This document shows positions 27,922 to 36,200 of a stretch of DNA of 64,000 bases, one piece after another. A program made the translations under genes and the position numbers. This DNA is from JBNLBS01 sp050303415 (GTDB taxonomy: Bacteria > Pseudomonadota > Gammaproteobacteria > Methylococcales > Methylomonadaceae). How positions within the stretch are numbered: position 1 is the stretch's first letter; every line of letters starts with the position of its first letter. A model generated the notes under the pieces. That model was not told the DNA's origin. It ran no database searches and was given only the letters and a program-made list of their open reading frames with translations. The DNA lies in NCBI GenBank assembly GCA_050303415.1, contig JBNLBS010000011.1:62001-126000 (forward strand). The letters are read 5' to 3'.

Positions 27922-27937
27922 TGTGATATAGCTCACT
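27922..27937 (+). promoter_or_regulatory. CRP-like operator
   Basis: TGTGA-TATAGC-TCACT matches the CRP consensus TGTGA-N6-TCACA in nine of ten bases. It lies 31 bases after the perfect inverted repeat and about 300 bases before the hydroxylase-like gene. Vfr/CRP-type regulators are common in gammaproteobacteria, but no regulator is encoded here. Confidence 0.45.
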
Positions 27938-28243
27938 TATAATGAGTTATTTAACATAGTTTAATTATTGATTGATTAAACTATCTTCTTGTTGAATTGA
28001 ACTAATGTTTGGTATTAAGGCGGATATTTTATAAGCTCGTAATTAAATTTTTTTAAATTCAATCAGTTTAGGTTTATTAAGAAACTTTTAAAGCACAAAA
28101 AGACTAAACTATGATAAGCAACAAAGCTTAGTAAATGGTATAAAAGAAGCTATTGTTTTCTGATATCAAAAATCGATGACACAAATAATAAATGGATTTT
28201 ACCCTATGCATCTTAAACATTAACAATAATTAAAAACTTGGTT

Positions 28244-28822
28244 ATGGATGCATATATAAAATTACCATTTCAATTTGATCGTCAAAAACTAAAGCAGGAT
28301 CTTGACCGGATAAATACAACTGATTGGATAGAGCATTTTGTTAAACAAAATTATTCAGGCAGTTGGCAGGCAATAGGTCTTAGAGTACAAGAATCATCCT
28401 TAAATATGCATCCGGTAATGAGTATTTACTCAAATCCAACAGAAGGTAACTGGGTTGATTCACCTTATTTAAAGCAAGCACTTTATTTTCAGCAGGTTCT
28501 GTCTACCTTTAAGTGCCCACTGATGTCCGTGCGCCTAATGTGTTTAACTGCCGGTTCGGAAATAAAGCAGCATACAGATCACTTAATGTCATATGAAGAT
28601 GGCTATATACGTTTGCATATTCCTATTCAGACAAGTGAACAAGTGATTTTTTTCTTGGAAAAACAAGAAATAACAATGCAGGAAGGGGAGTGTTGGTACT
28701 TGAATTTCAACAAACCACATGCAGTGACCAATGAAGGTAAGGTCGATAGAGTTCATATGGTTATTGATGCAAAAGTAAATAACTGGGTAACAGATGTTTT
28801 TATGAAAAAATCAAATAGATAG
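28244..28822 (+). CDS. Aspartyl/asparaginyl beta-hydroxylase-like protein
   Basis: This matches the Asp/Asn beta-hydroxylase domain, a 2-oxoglutarate and iron(II) dependent dioxygenase of the double-stranded beta-helix type. Counting from ATG 28244, candidate iron ligands are His 110 and Asp 112 (KQHTDH) and His 159 (NKPHAV); GECWYLNFNKPHAVTNEG is the family's second conserved block. The 192-residue protein has no signal peptide, so it would act on cytoplasmic substrates before export. Such enzymes hydroxylate surface-protein repeats in some systems; the giant repeat protein at 33213 is a possible target (inference). A TTG two codons upstream is rejected. Confidence 0.75.
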   Translation: MDAYIKLPFQFDRQKLKQDLDRINTTDWIEHFVKQNYSGSWQAIGLRVQESSLNMHPVMSIYSNPTEGNWVDSPYLKQALYFQQVLSTFKCPLMSVRLMCLTAGSEIKQHTDHLMSYEDGYIRLHIPIQTSEQVIFFLEKQEITMQEGECWYLNFNKPHAVTNEGKVDRVHMVIDAKVNNWVTDVFMKKSNR

Positions 28823-28831
28823 AGGAAAATC

Positions 28832-29344
28832 GTGTTAAACAAGCTTAATTTACCTAATGGTCTTTATATAAGACCGGCCAGAGATAGCGATAAACCGTTT
28901 ATAGCTTCATTATTTGAATCAACAAGAGATGATTTGTTGATGCTAGATGCTGACCCTGACTATATACAAACGATAATTGAGCAACAGCATCAGGCGCAAA
29001 CAGTTGGTTATGGGAATGACTTTCCTAATGCCATGTATTTTATCGTAGAACAGCATCAAGAAAGAATTGGCCGAATTGTTATTGATTTTGGCAAAAACGA
29101 GATAAGAATGGTGGATTTTTGCCTTATACCGCAAGCGCAGGGCAAAGGGTATGGAAAAATAATTATACAAATATTGCAATATGCGGCGGGTGCATCAAAA
29201 GCGCCGTTAACTCTATCGGTCATGCGAATGAATGAAAGAGCAAAGCTATTGTACTTTAGTTTGGGTTTTCAAGTGGAAGAAACTAATGAAATGTATGATC
29301 GTATGGTTTGGTATCCATCATCGGTAGATATGGGATTTACGTAA
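28832..29344 (+). CDS. GNAT family N-acetyltransferase
   Basis: A 170-residue acetyl-CoA-dependent transferase. The core has motif A (PQAQGKGYGKIII), which carries the Q-x-x-G-x-G pyrophosphate-binding loop, then MRMNERAKLLYFSLGFQ as the C-terminal motif B. The GTG start at 28832 is preceded by GAGGAAAA. It follows the hydroxylase-like gene after 9 bases, so the two form an operon. The substrate is unknown. Confidence 0.85.
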   Translation: MLNKLNLPNGLYIRPARDSDKPFIASLFESTRDDLLMLDADPDYIQTIIEQQHQAQTVGYGNDFPNAMYFIVEQHQERIGRIVIDFGKNEIRMVDFCLIPQAQGKGYGKIIIQILQYAAGASKAPLTLSVMRMNERAKLLYFSLGFQVEETNEMYDRMVWYPSSVDMGFT

Positions 29345-29483
29345 GTATATGCTTACGCATGTAATAGTTTTGCTAATTGACATTGTTAATAAATATATTC
29401 TAAGTTGAAAATTCGTATATATTAAACAAGCAGGGTAATTAGGTAAAAAACTTTATTAATAAAAATAATATGGGGAATTGATT

Positions 29484-29987
29484 ATGGCAGAACCTTTTAT
29501 GGGTGAAATAAAAATATGGGGCTTGAGTTTTGCTCCTAGAAATTGGGCATATTGTAATGGAACCTTTTTATCCATATCTCAATATAGTGCACTTTTTTCT
29601 TTATTGGGAACACAATTTGGGGGTAACGGCACAACAACTTTTGCATTACCCGATTTTCGAGGCCGGGCCCCTGTGCATCCAGGGCAAGATGTACCTCGAA
29701 CGGGAATTATAGGCGGGGCTGAATATATAACACTCAGTGAACAAGAAATGCCCAATCATAGTCATAGCTTAAACGTAAGTACGGCAACCGATACGACAGT
29801 ATCTCCAAGCAATGCGCTACCAGCTCAGTCAGATAACCCTATCTATGCAAATGCGAATAATTTGAATCCAATGAATGCTTCATCCATTGATGCTGCCGGT
29901 CAGGGACAACCCCATTATAATATTCAGCCTTCGCTGGTATTAAATTTTTGTATAGCTCTGTCTGGGCTTTATCCATCACGAAATTAA
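29484..29987 (+). CDS. Phage tail collar domain protein, copy 1 (MdpB-like)
   Basis: The first of three tandem proteins with a phage tail-collar fold. The 167 residues have the family layout: EIKIWGLSFAPRNWAYCNG near the start, FALPDFRGRAPVH in the middle, a HSHSLN-like HxH strand, and a conserved C-terminus LSGLYPSRN. Such proteins occur outside prophages as MdpB-type proteins of unknown function. No phage genes surround it. The gene starts 10 bases after GGGGAA. Confidence 0.85.
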   Translation: MAEPFMGEIKIWGLSFAPRNWAYCNGTFLSISQYSALFSLLGTQFGGNGTTTFALPDFRGRAPVHPGQDVPRTGIIGGAEYITLSEQEMPNHSHSLNVSTATDTTVSPSNALPAQSDNPIYANANNLNPMNASSIDAAGQGQPHYNIQPSLVLNFCIALSGLYPSRN

Positions 29988-29997
29988 AGAGGTTAAT

Positions 29998-30522
29998 ATG
30001 TCAGATCCATATATATCAGAAATTCGCATGTTTGCCGGAAACTTCGCTCCTCGCAACTGGGCGTTATGTGATGGTCAGGTGGTTGCTATCTCTCAGAATC
30101 AAGCCCTCTTTGCTTTATTGGGCACAATGTATGGTGGCGATGGACAAACTAATTTTTATCTGCCTGATATGCGCGGCAGATTGCCCTTGCATTTTGGACA
30201 AGCATTGGGTGGTAGCCTCTATGTACAAGGTAGAAGGGAAGGTGTAGAGACGGTTACATTAAATGCACAACATATGCCTAGTCATAATCATGCACTAAAT
30301 GCCAGTTCTGATAATGCAACGGATAGTTCTCCTGAAAATAAGGTTTATGCAACCACGGCAGAAAATCAGTTTGCCTACAATAGCAGTGTAACGAATGCCG
30401 CTTCATTAAATCCGCAAGCAATCGGAAATACAGGTGGAACGGAGCCTCATAGCAATTTGATGCCTTCATTAGCGATTAGTTTTATTATTTCGTTGGCCGG
30501 TACTTTTCCATCAAGAAATTAA
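29998..30522 (+). CDS. Phage tail collar domain protein, copy 2
   Basis: The second paralogue, 174 residues, begins EIRMFAGNFAPRNWALCDGQ and ends LAGTFPSRN like its neighbours. The core FYLPDMRGRLPLHFG and SHNHALN motifs are conserved. It starts 10 bases after the stop of copy 1, with AAAGAGG upstream. The copies are clearly diverged in sequence, so the duplication is old and each may occupy a distinct position in an assembly. Confidence 0.85.
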   Translation: MSDPYISEIRMFAGNFAPRNWALCDGQVVAISQNQALFALLGTMYGGDGQTNFYLPDMRGRLPLHFGQALGGSLYVQGRREGVETVTLNAQHMPSHNHALNASSDNATDSSPENKVYATTAENQFAYNSSVTNAASLNPQAIGNTGGTEPHSNLMPSLAISFIISLAGTFPSRN

Positions 30523-30531
30523 GGAGCAATC

Positions 30532-31080
30532 ATGTCAGAACCATTTATAGCCGAAATTAGAATGTTTCCCTACACATTTGCGCCTAGGGATTGGGCATAT
30601 TGTGATGGGCAATTACTTAATATTAGTCAAAACGCTGCTTTATACTCTCTTATTAGTAATGTATATGGTGGTGATGGAAGAACCACCATGGGTTTGCCGA
30701 ATCTTAAAGGGCGATCGCCAATGAATTGGGGGCAGTCGCCTGGACTTTTACCTTATCAGATAGGCCAGACTGTCGGGCAGGCTACTGTAGACTTGCAAAC
30801 GTCACAGATACCCAGCCATACGCATACCGTCAGTGCTGATGCCGCGCAGGGCACTATTGCTACGCCGGTAAATAATTATATTTCGCAGGGCGTTAAGCCT
30901 GGTTCGAGAGGGAAAATAATAGATGCTAATAATTTTAGTACGGATATCAGCAATACTGCCCAAATGGCGGTTGATGCCGTTGGCGCTTCGGGGGGCGGGC
31001 AGGCGCATTATAACCGTCAATTATTCCTGGCGGTGCCTTTTTGTATTGCGTTGCAAGGTTTATTTCCATCCCGTAATTAG
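30532..31080 (+). CDS. Phage tail collar domain protein, copy 3
   Basis: The third paralogue is 182 residues long, with the same N-terminal (EIRMFPYTFAPRDWAYCDGQ), middle (LPNLKGRSPMNWG, SHTHTV) and C-terminal (LQGLFPSRN) motifs. It follows copy 2 after 9 bases, behind AAGGAG. The three genes share an operon; downstream the structured element at 31110-31195 may end or attenuate the transcript. Confidence 0.85.
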   Translation: MSEPFIAEIRMFPYTFAPRDWAYCDGQLLNISQNAALYSLISNVYGGDGRTTMGLPNLKGRSPMNWGQSPGLLPYQIGQTVGQATVDLQTSQIPSHTHTVSADAAQGTIATPVNNYISQGVKPGSRGKIIDANNFSTDISNTAQMAVDAVGASGGGQAHYNRQLFLAVPFCIALQGLFPSRN

Positions 31081-31109
31081 TGAAAAAGGTTTTTAGAAAA
31101 GCTTTATAT

Positions 31110-31195
31110 GCTACAAGCGGCAGAAAAGTTGTTGGGAAAGTTGGTGGACGGTGTTAATCCAGGCAAGGCTAGCCTTCTCCAACTTTTCTCGTAGC
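31110..31195. repeat. Imperfect long hairpin with internal palindrome
   Basis: GCTAC and GTAGC close the outer stem (31110-31114, 31191-31195); AGAAAAGTTG (31122-31131) pairs with CAACTTTTCT (31180-31189). Inside is the perfect 12-bp palindrome AAGGCTAGCCTT (31165-31176). The element fills most of the space between tail-collar copy 3 and the DUF6916-like gene. A terminator, attenuator or repeated mobile element remnant are possible. Confidence 0.45.
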
Positions 31196-31248
31196 GTTTA
31201 TAATTGCCCAACCTCCAAAAAAAACGCATAAAAGAATCTAATTAATAA

Positions 31249-31548
31249 ATGAAAATATATACAAAACAAGATTTTGAAGGCTATATAAATCAAGTATTTA
31301 GTTTAAAAATGCCTGAAACAAACATAAATTTTACTTTACAGGATGTTGTGGAGGAAAAAGATAGAGGCCAGCAGGCGCGGAAACCTTTCTCGTTATTTTT
31401 TTCGGCTTCAGCAGAATATGGCTTAAATCAAGGTTTGTATAATCTAAACAATCAAACATTCGGAGATTTTGCAGTATTTTTGGTTCCAATAGAAAAACAC
31501 GGTGATGCCGATAATGAGTTAATAGTATATCAAGCTTTGTTTAACTAA
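31249..31548 (+). CDS. DUF6916-like small beta protein
   Basis: The 99-residue protein resembles the DUF6916 family, with the pattern PFSLFFSAS...LNQGLYNLNNQTFGDFAVFLVPI and a terminal YQALFN. My recollection is that such proteins occur next to tail-collar genes; the function is unknown. The next gene begins 4 bases after its stop, so it shares a transcript with the sulfotransferase gene. Confidence 0.65.
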   Translation: MKIYTKQDFEGYINQVFSLKMPETNINFTLQDVVEEKDRGQQARKPFSLFFSASAEYGLNQGLYNLNNQTFGDFAVFLVPIEKHGDADNELIVYQALFN

Positions 31549-31552
31549 ACTT

Positions 31553-32404
31553 ATGAGTAACTCAAAACCAAAGTACCATTTTATTTCCGGTTTACCTCGG
31601 TCAGGTTCAACCCTGTTATCGGCGTTACTTAAACAAAATCCTCGTTTTCATGCCGATATGACCAGTGCCTTGGGGGCACTCATATCGGCCAATATACAAA
31701 TAATGAGCCCAGGGTCAGAAGTTTCATTATTAATTAAAGAGCATCAACGACCTTTAATATTAAAAGGATTAATGGATGCTTATTATTCAAATATGAACAG
31801 TGACCAAGTGGTGTTTGATACAAATCGCGCCTGGTGTGCAAGGCTTCCTTTATTAAATGAACTTAGCCCTGGCTCAAAAGTAATTGCTTGTGTGCGTGAT
31901 ATTCCTTGGATAATGGATAGCATTGAGCGGTTAATTAGAAAAAACCCCTTTCAAAATACCCGCTTGTTTGGGTCGGATGTTGATAGAAGCACTGTATATG
32001 CACGCGTAGAGGCATTAGCCAGGCAAAATAGTTTAGTGGGATTTCCATTTGCGGCTTTAAAGGAGGCTTTTTACGGTGAATATGCTGAAAACTTACTGAT
32101 AGTGGAATATGAGTATCTGGCAAGAACGCCGGAAAAAGTATTGCCATTGATCTATCAGTTTATAGAAGAACCCTGGTACGACGGACACGATTTTAATAAT
32201 GTAGAATATGATGCACCGGAATTTGATGAGGCCTTAGGACTATCCGGTCTGCACAAAGTACGTTCAAAAGTCTCATTTGAGCCACGGACCACCATATTGC
32301 CACCGGACTTATTTAATAAATTTAAAGAAATGGATTTTTGGCGCGATATAACGGGCAGTAAAGCTCACGTTATCACTGCACAAAAAACGGAAAATAAAGA
32401 TTGA
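31553..32404 (+). CDS. Sulfotransferase family protein
   Basis: A 283-residue PAPS-dependent sulfotransferase. The 5'-phosphosulfate loop GLPRSGSTLL lies at residues 13-22, and the 3'-phosphate-binding region (KVIACVRDIPWIMDSIERL) follows at about residue 104. The C-terminal half contains an EYEYLARTPEKVLPLIYQF helix as in other bacterial members. The substrate may be a glycan or tyrosines on the adjacent surface protein, which is an inference from position only. Confidence 0.85.
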   Translation: MSNSKPKYHFISGLPRSGSTLLSALLKQNPRFHADMTSALGALISANIQIMSPGSEVSLLIKEHQRPLILKGLMDAYYSNMNSDQVVFDTNRAWCARLPLLNELSPGSKVIACVRDIPWIMDSIERLIRKNPFQNTRLFGSDVDRSTVYARVEALARQNSLVGFPFAALKEAFYGEYAENLLIVEYEYLARTPEKVLPLIYQFIEEPWYDGHDFNNVEYDAPEFDEALGLSGLHKVRSKVSFEPRTTILPPDLFNKFKEMDFWRDITGSKAHVITAQKTENKD

Positions 32405-32419
32405 TAGTTTAGTATTAAA

Positions 32420-32511
32420 GCCACAGATTGATACGGAGGTCCACGGTTAAAAGAAGAATAAAGAACGAAGTAGTATGTTTTTATCCGTTTAAATCCGTGC
32501 TTATCCGTGGC
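32420..32511 (+). repeat. GCCACAG...CCGTGGC inverted-repeat element, unit A
   Basis: This 92-bp unit starts GCCACAGATT and ends TTATCCGTGGC, with internal ATCCGTTTAAATCCGTG; the left end is roughly complementary to the right. It is the first of four full copies around the decayed HicBA module. The N-terminal part of the ORF that could be read through here is repeat sequence, not gene. Confidence 0.7.
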
Positions 32512-32522
32512 AAAAACATTAA

Positions 32523-32542
32523 GGCCACAGATATCACGGATT
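32523..32542 (+). repeat. Partial repeat, left half only (unit B)
   Basis: GGCCACAGATATCACGGATT resembles the left end of the repeat family but is not followed by the matching right end. It ends about 60 bases before the hicB start. Confidence 0.45.
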
Positions 32543-32601
32543 ATAATGAGAAAGAATTAAGTGATGGAGTTTTAATGTGTGTAATCAGGGGAAAAAGTTC
32601 G

Positions 32602-32757
32602 ATGAATAGAGAATATACTGCAGTTGTTAAGAATGATGTTGATTGCTGGATAGGTTGGATTGAAGAGATTCCTGGTGTTAATTGTCAAGAAAAAACGCGA
32701 GAAGAGCTTATAGAAACGTTAACAATAACATTGCAAGAAGCAATAGGACTCAACTGA
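32602..32757 (+). CDS. hicB: HicB-family antitoxin, orphan
   Basis: A 51-residue protein beginning MNREYTAVVKNDVDCWIGWI with the EEIPGVNCQEKTREELIETL core typical of HicB-type partial RNase H antitoxins. The ATG at 32602 was chosen because the upstream extension of the frame is repeat sequence. No DNA-binding domain is present, so it is a short HicB. The toxin gene directly after it is broken, so it may be an orphan antitoxin. Confidence 0.7.
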   Translation: MNREYTAVVKNDVDCWIGWIEEIPGVNCQEKTREELIETLTITLQEAIGLN

Positions 32758-32892
32758 GAAGGTGCAAAACATTCGTGGTGGTGGAATCCAGAACAAAACA
32801 AGCGTTCTGCAGTTCCTTGACATACAGAAATCAAGGATATTCTGGCTAAGAAAATATGTATAGACTTGGGCGTTAAGCCAATAAAAGATTAA
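32758..32892 (+). pseudogene. hicA: hicA toxin remnant (nonsense-mutated)
   Basis: In the frame directly after the hicB stop the codons read EGAKHSWWWNPEQNKRSAVP, a stop (TGA 818-820 of 32 kb, most simply from CGA Arg), then HTEIKDILAKKICIDLGVKPIKD and TAA at 32890-32892. This matches the C-terminal half of HicA toxins, including the His-Ser motif region and the PRHTEI segment. The N-terminal half and a start codon are absent, so no toxin can be made. Confidence 0.75.
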
Positions 32893-32974
32893 GCCACAGA
32901 TTTATACGGATATTAGGATTAAAATAACAAGCAATTAAGTTGTTTTATCCGTTTAAATCCGTGTAATCCGTGGT
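32893..32974 (+). repeat. Inverted-repeat element, unit C
   Basis: The 82-bp unit begins directly after the hicA remnant's stop codon (GCCACAGATTTATACGGAT) and ends AATCCGTGGT. It shares with units A, D and E the ATCCGTTTAAATCCGTG core and the CCGTGG end. Confidence 0.7.
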
Positions 32975-32986
32975 AAAAGTAGTTAA

Positions 32987-33072
32987 GCCACCGATTTACA
33001 CGGATGAACACGGATTGAAAGAAAAAAGGATTAAGTAGTTTTTTATCCGTTCAAATCTGTGTAATCCGTGGC
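32987..33072 (+). repeat. Inverted-repeat element, unit D
   Basis: The 86-bp unit starts GCCACCGATTTACACGGAT and ends GTAATCCGTGGC; the ends are near-perfect inverted complements. It is separated from unit C by only 12 bases. Confidence 0.7.
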
Positions 33073-33083
33073 AAAATAGTAAA

Positions 33084-33171
33084 GCCACAGATTTTAGGGA
33101 TAGGCACGGATTAAAAGAAAATAGATTTAAGTGATCTGTTTTTATTTGTTTAAATCAGTGAAATCCGTGGC
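33084..33171 (+). repeat. Inverted-repeat element, unit E
   Basis: The 88-bp unit starts GCCACAGATTTTAGGGAT and ends GAAATCCGTGGC, and is the most diverged copy. It ends 41 bases before the start codon of the giant surface-protein gene, so it may lie within that gene's promoter or leader. Confidence 0.65.
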
Positions 33172-33212
33172 TAAATTAAATTTAAAAACCTTTATACAAA
33201 GGCAGGTATGTT

Positions 33213-36200
33213 ATGTCAGTTACCAGCAAAACAATGAAACAGCAATTTACAAAACTGTTATCAGTGGTGCAAAAATCAGAGAAGCCTCTTCCAGCTGACT
33301 TCGCGCAACAAGCAAATACCTATCAGAGCAAAATGTATGCTTTGGAGCCGCGTATAATGTTTGATGCTGCAGCACTTGCGACGGCAAGTGAAACACTGGT
33401 CAACGAACAGGAGCAAACTCAACCTAGCGATGAGTCATCCCTGATTGATGCAGCTAAAATAATCGAAGCCATCAACAGCAATCAAACCGACAACCCGGAA
33501 CACAGTATATTATTTATCGACAGCCAGGTAGCAGACTATCAAACCCTGCTTGAAGGTTTGCAAAGCGGTGTGCAAGTGGTTACGTTGGATGCGGACCGTG
33601 ACGGCATTAAACAAATAGCCGAAAACCTGCAAAACAGTACCGATATAGAAGCTGTATATATTATTTCTCATGGTAGCCAAGGGCTGCTAAACCTGGGCAA
33701 TAGTGAATTATCTTCCCAAACCATCGATAACTACAGTTTGGAACTGGACATTATCAATGCCGCCTTATCCGAAACTGCCGATATTTTACTCTACGGCTGT
33801 AATGTCGCCGAAGGTGAAGTAGGTGAACTATTTATACAACAATTATCAGAACAAACCGGTGCCGATATTGCGGCCTCCAGCGATTTAACGGGTAATAGTG
33901 AATTAGGGGGTGATTGGGATCTTGAAGTTATAACGGGTGTTATTGAAGCTGGTTCAATTTTTAGTGATCGTGCTTTAAATGACTTTAGTCATATCTTAGC
34001 CACTGAAGCCTTAAGTGGGTTTACCGATCAGGGTGCTACTTTGACTGACCAGGCAACACTGGGGACAAGTAATTTTGTTGTGTCTGGGGATATCGGTGTG
34101 GGGACCAATTATAGTGGTAGTGGAGCTTTTCTTCAAAATTATGTTACTAAGGGTGGATATCATTGGATGAAAATAGATGTAGATGGAACTAATACCACTG
34201 CATTTCAGCTCACAGGGTTAACGCTTAATGAGTATCAAAATTCTGATATCTTTACTGGTTTCATCCTGACCGGTTATGTTTATGGTGGAGGGACAGTCAC
34301 AGGGAGTATTGCTGATGGAACAAGTGGTGCTGATTCATTCGCAACCACACTGACCAATTTTTCGGGAGTCAATATTACTGGGTTTAAGGTAGGCTTTACT
34401 GCTGATGCCGGCACATATATTGGCAATTTGGATATTGTATCTTTTAGCTGGAGTGCTGCGGCTTTTAACAATGCCCCCGTCTTCACCTCCACCGCCTCAT
34501 TCTCTGTTAATGAAACTGCCACCAATGATTCCACTGTACTGCTGGATGTACAGGCAAATGATGGCGATGGCGGCGGAAGTGATGTGGGGGTTACTTATTC
34601 TATTACCGGCGGCACTGGCTCAACACTGTTCAGTATTGATAGTGATGATGGAGAGATTCGCCTTAATGCCACTGGAGCTTCTACGCTCGATTATGAGGTG
34701 GCAACAAGTTATACGCTAACAGTGCAGGCAGATGATGGACAGAGCTCCAATAACACTGCAACACAAAACATAACGGTAAATATCTCAGATATCGCACCAT
34801 CCATTACCGCGAGCCAGAGCTTTTCGGTTAATGAGAGCGATACCAACACAACTTCCCTTGGTACGGTTGCTAACACCGGTGACAGTGACTCAGTGACCTG
34901 GTCGATACAATCAGGCAATACCGGCAGCGCTTTCGCCATTAATTCCAGTACCGGAGAAATTACCCTTAATGACACTACACAATTGGATGCAAGTGCTACT
35001 GCAAGCTATAACTTAACTATTCGGGCCGATGACGGTAACAATGGTGTTCAATATAGCGAGCAAGCGGTCACGATTAATGTAACCGATGATGTCGCACCTG
35101 CGGTAACAAGCATTGCACCCAGCGGCTCACCGAATGCTAATGACACTTCGGTCAATTTTGCCGTGACCTTTGATGAGGCTGTGACGAATGTATCTACCGA
35201 TGATTTCCAGTTGACAACCACGGGAACGGCAACCGGTACTATTGCTTCAATTTCCGGTTCGGGCACCAGTTATACCGTTACAGTTAATTCAATTAGCGGA
35301 GATGGTACGTTACGCCTTGACCTAAAGGCGGGTACGAATATAGATGATGGCGCAACAAACGCCCCCGCTGCTTATACTGCGGGTACGCCTCATAATGTTG
35401 ATACTGTGGCACCTACTGTTACCGATGGCAATTTAAGTATTTCTGGTGCAAGCGGAACGGGTGGGGCGTTTAAAATTGGTGATACAGTAACCGCAACTTG
35501 GAATAACACGGCTGGGGGGGATAATAATTCCGACACTGTCAGTAGTGTAACGGTTGACTTCAGTCAATTCGGCGGCGGAGCAGCCGTGGCAGCATCAAAT
35601 AGTGCCGGTACTTGGACAGCCACCTATACCATCGTTGCCGGCGCTATTGATGGCACCAATAAAAATGTTTCAATTACTGCAACCGACGATGCGGGTAACG
35701 CGACCACGACAGCAGATACCACTAACGCGACCGTTGATAATATTTCGCCAACCGTCACTGACGGTAATATTAATATTTCAGGAGCAACCGGTACGGGCGG
35801 AGTGTTTAAAATTGGTGATACGGTAACAGCAACTTGGAATAACACGGCAGGGGGAGAGAACAATTCCGATACCATCAGTAGTGTGACTGTTGATTTTAGT
35901 CAATTCGGCGGCGGAGCAGCCGTGGCAGCATCAAACAGTGCCGGCACTTGGACAGCCACCTATACCCTCGTTGCCGGCGCTATTGATGGAAGCAATAAAA
36001 ATGTTTCTGTTACTGCAACTGACGATGCGGGTAACACGACTACAACAGCGGATACCACCAATGCAACCGTTGACAATATTGCACCTACTGTCACCGATGC
36101 CAATATTAGTATTTCAGGAGGATCAGGAACAGGGGGGGCGTACATAATCGGTGATACGGTAACAGCAACTTGGAATAACACGGCAGGAGGAGATAACAAT

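Larger units (their letters stand above)
27678..28237. other. Long AT-rich divergent intergenic region
   Basis: This 560-base region separates the minus-strand barrel gene from the plus-strand accessory island. It contains no supported coding sequence. It does hold an 18-bp perfect inverted repeat and a CRP-like operator (both listed), and is otherwise AT-rich. Confidence 0.6.

Noticed and set aside
29484..31080. Prophage or tailocin remnant
   Set aside because: Only tail-collar-type genes occur; there is no portal, capsid, tail sheath, integrase, lysis gene or attachment site, and the neighbours are modification enzymes.
32428..32601. Longer, 109-residue form of the HicB ORF
   Set aside because: The extra N-terminal codons are repeat-element sequence, and the HicB homology begins at the internal ATG 32602, which has its own ribosome-binding site.
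32420..33171. CRISPR array
   Set aside because: The repeats are 82-92 bp, diverged and unevenly spaced, without unique spacers of constant length or cas genes.
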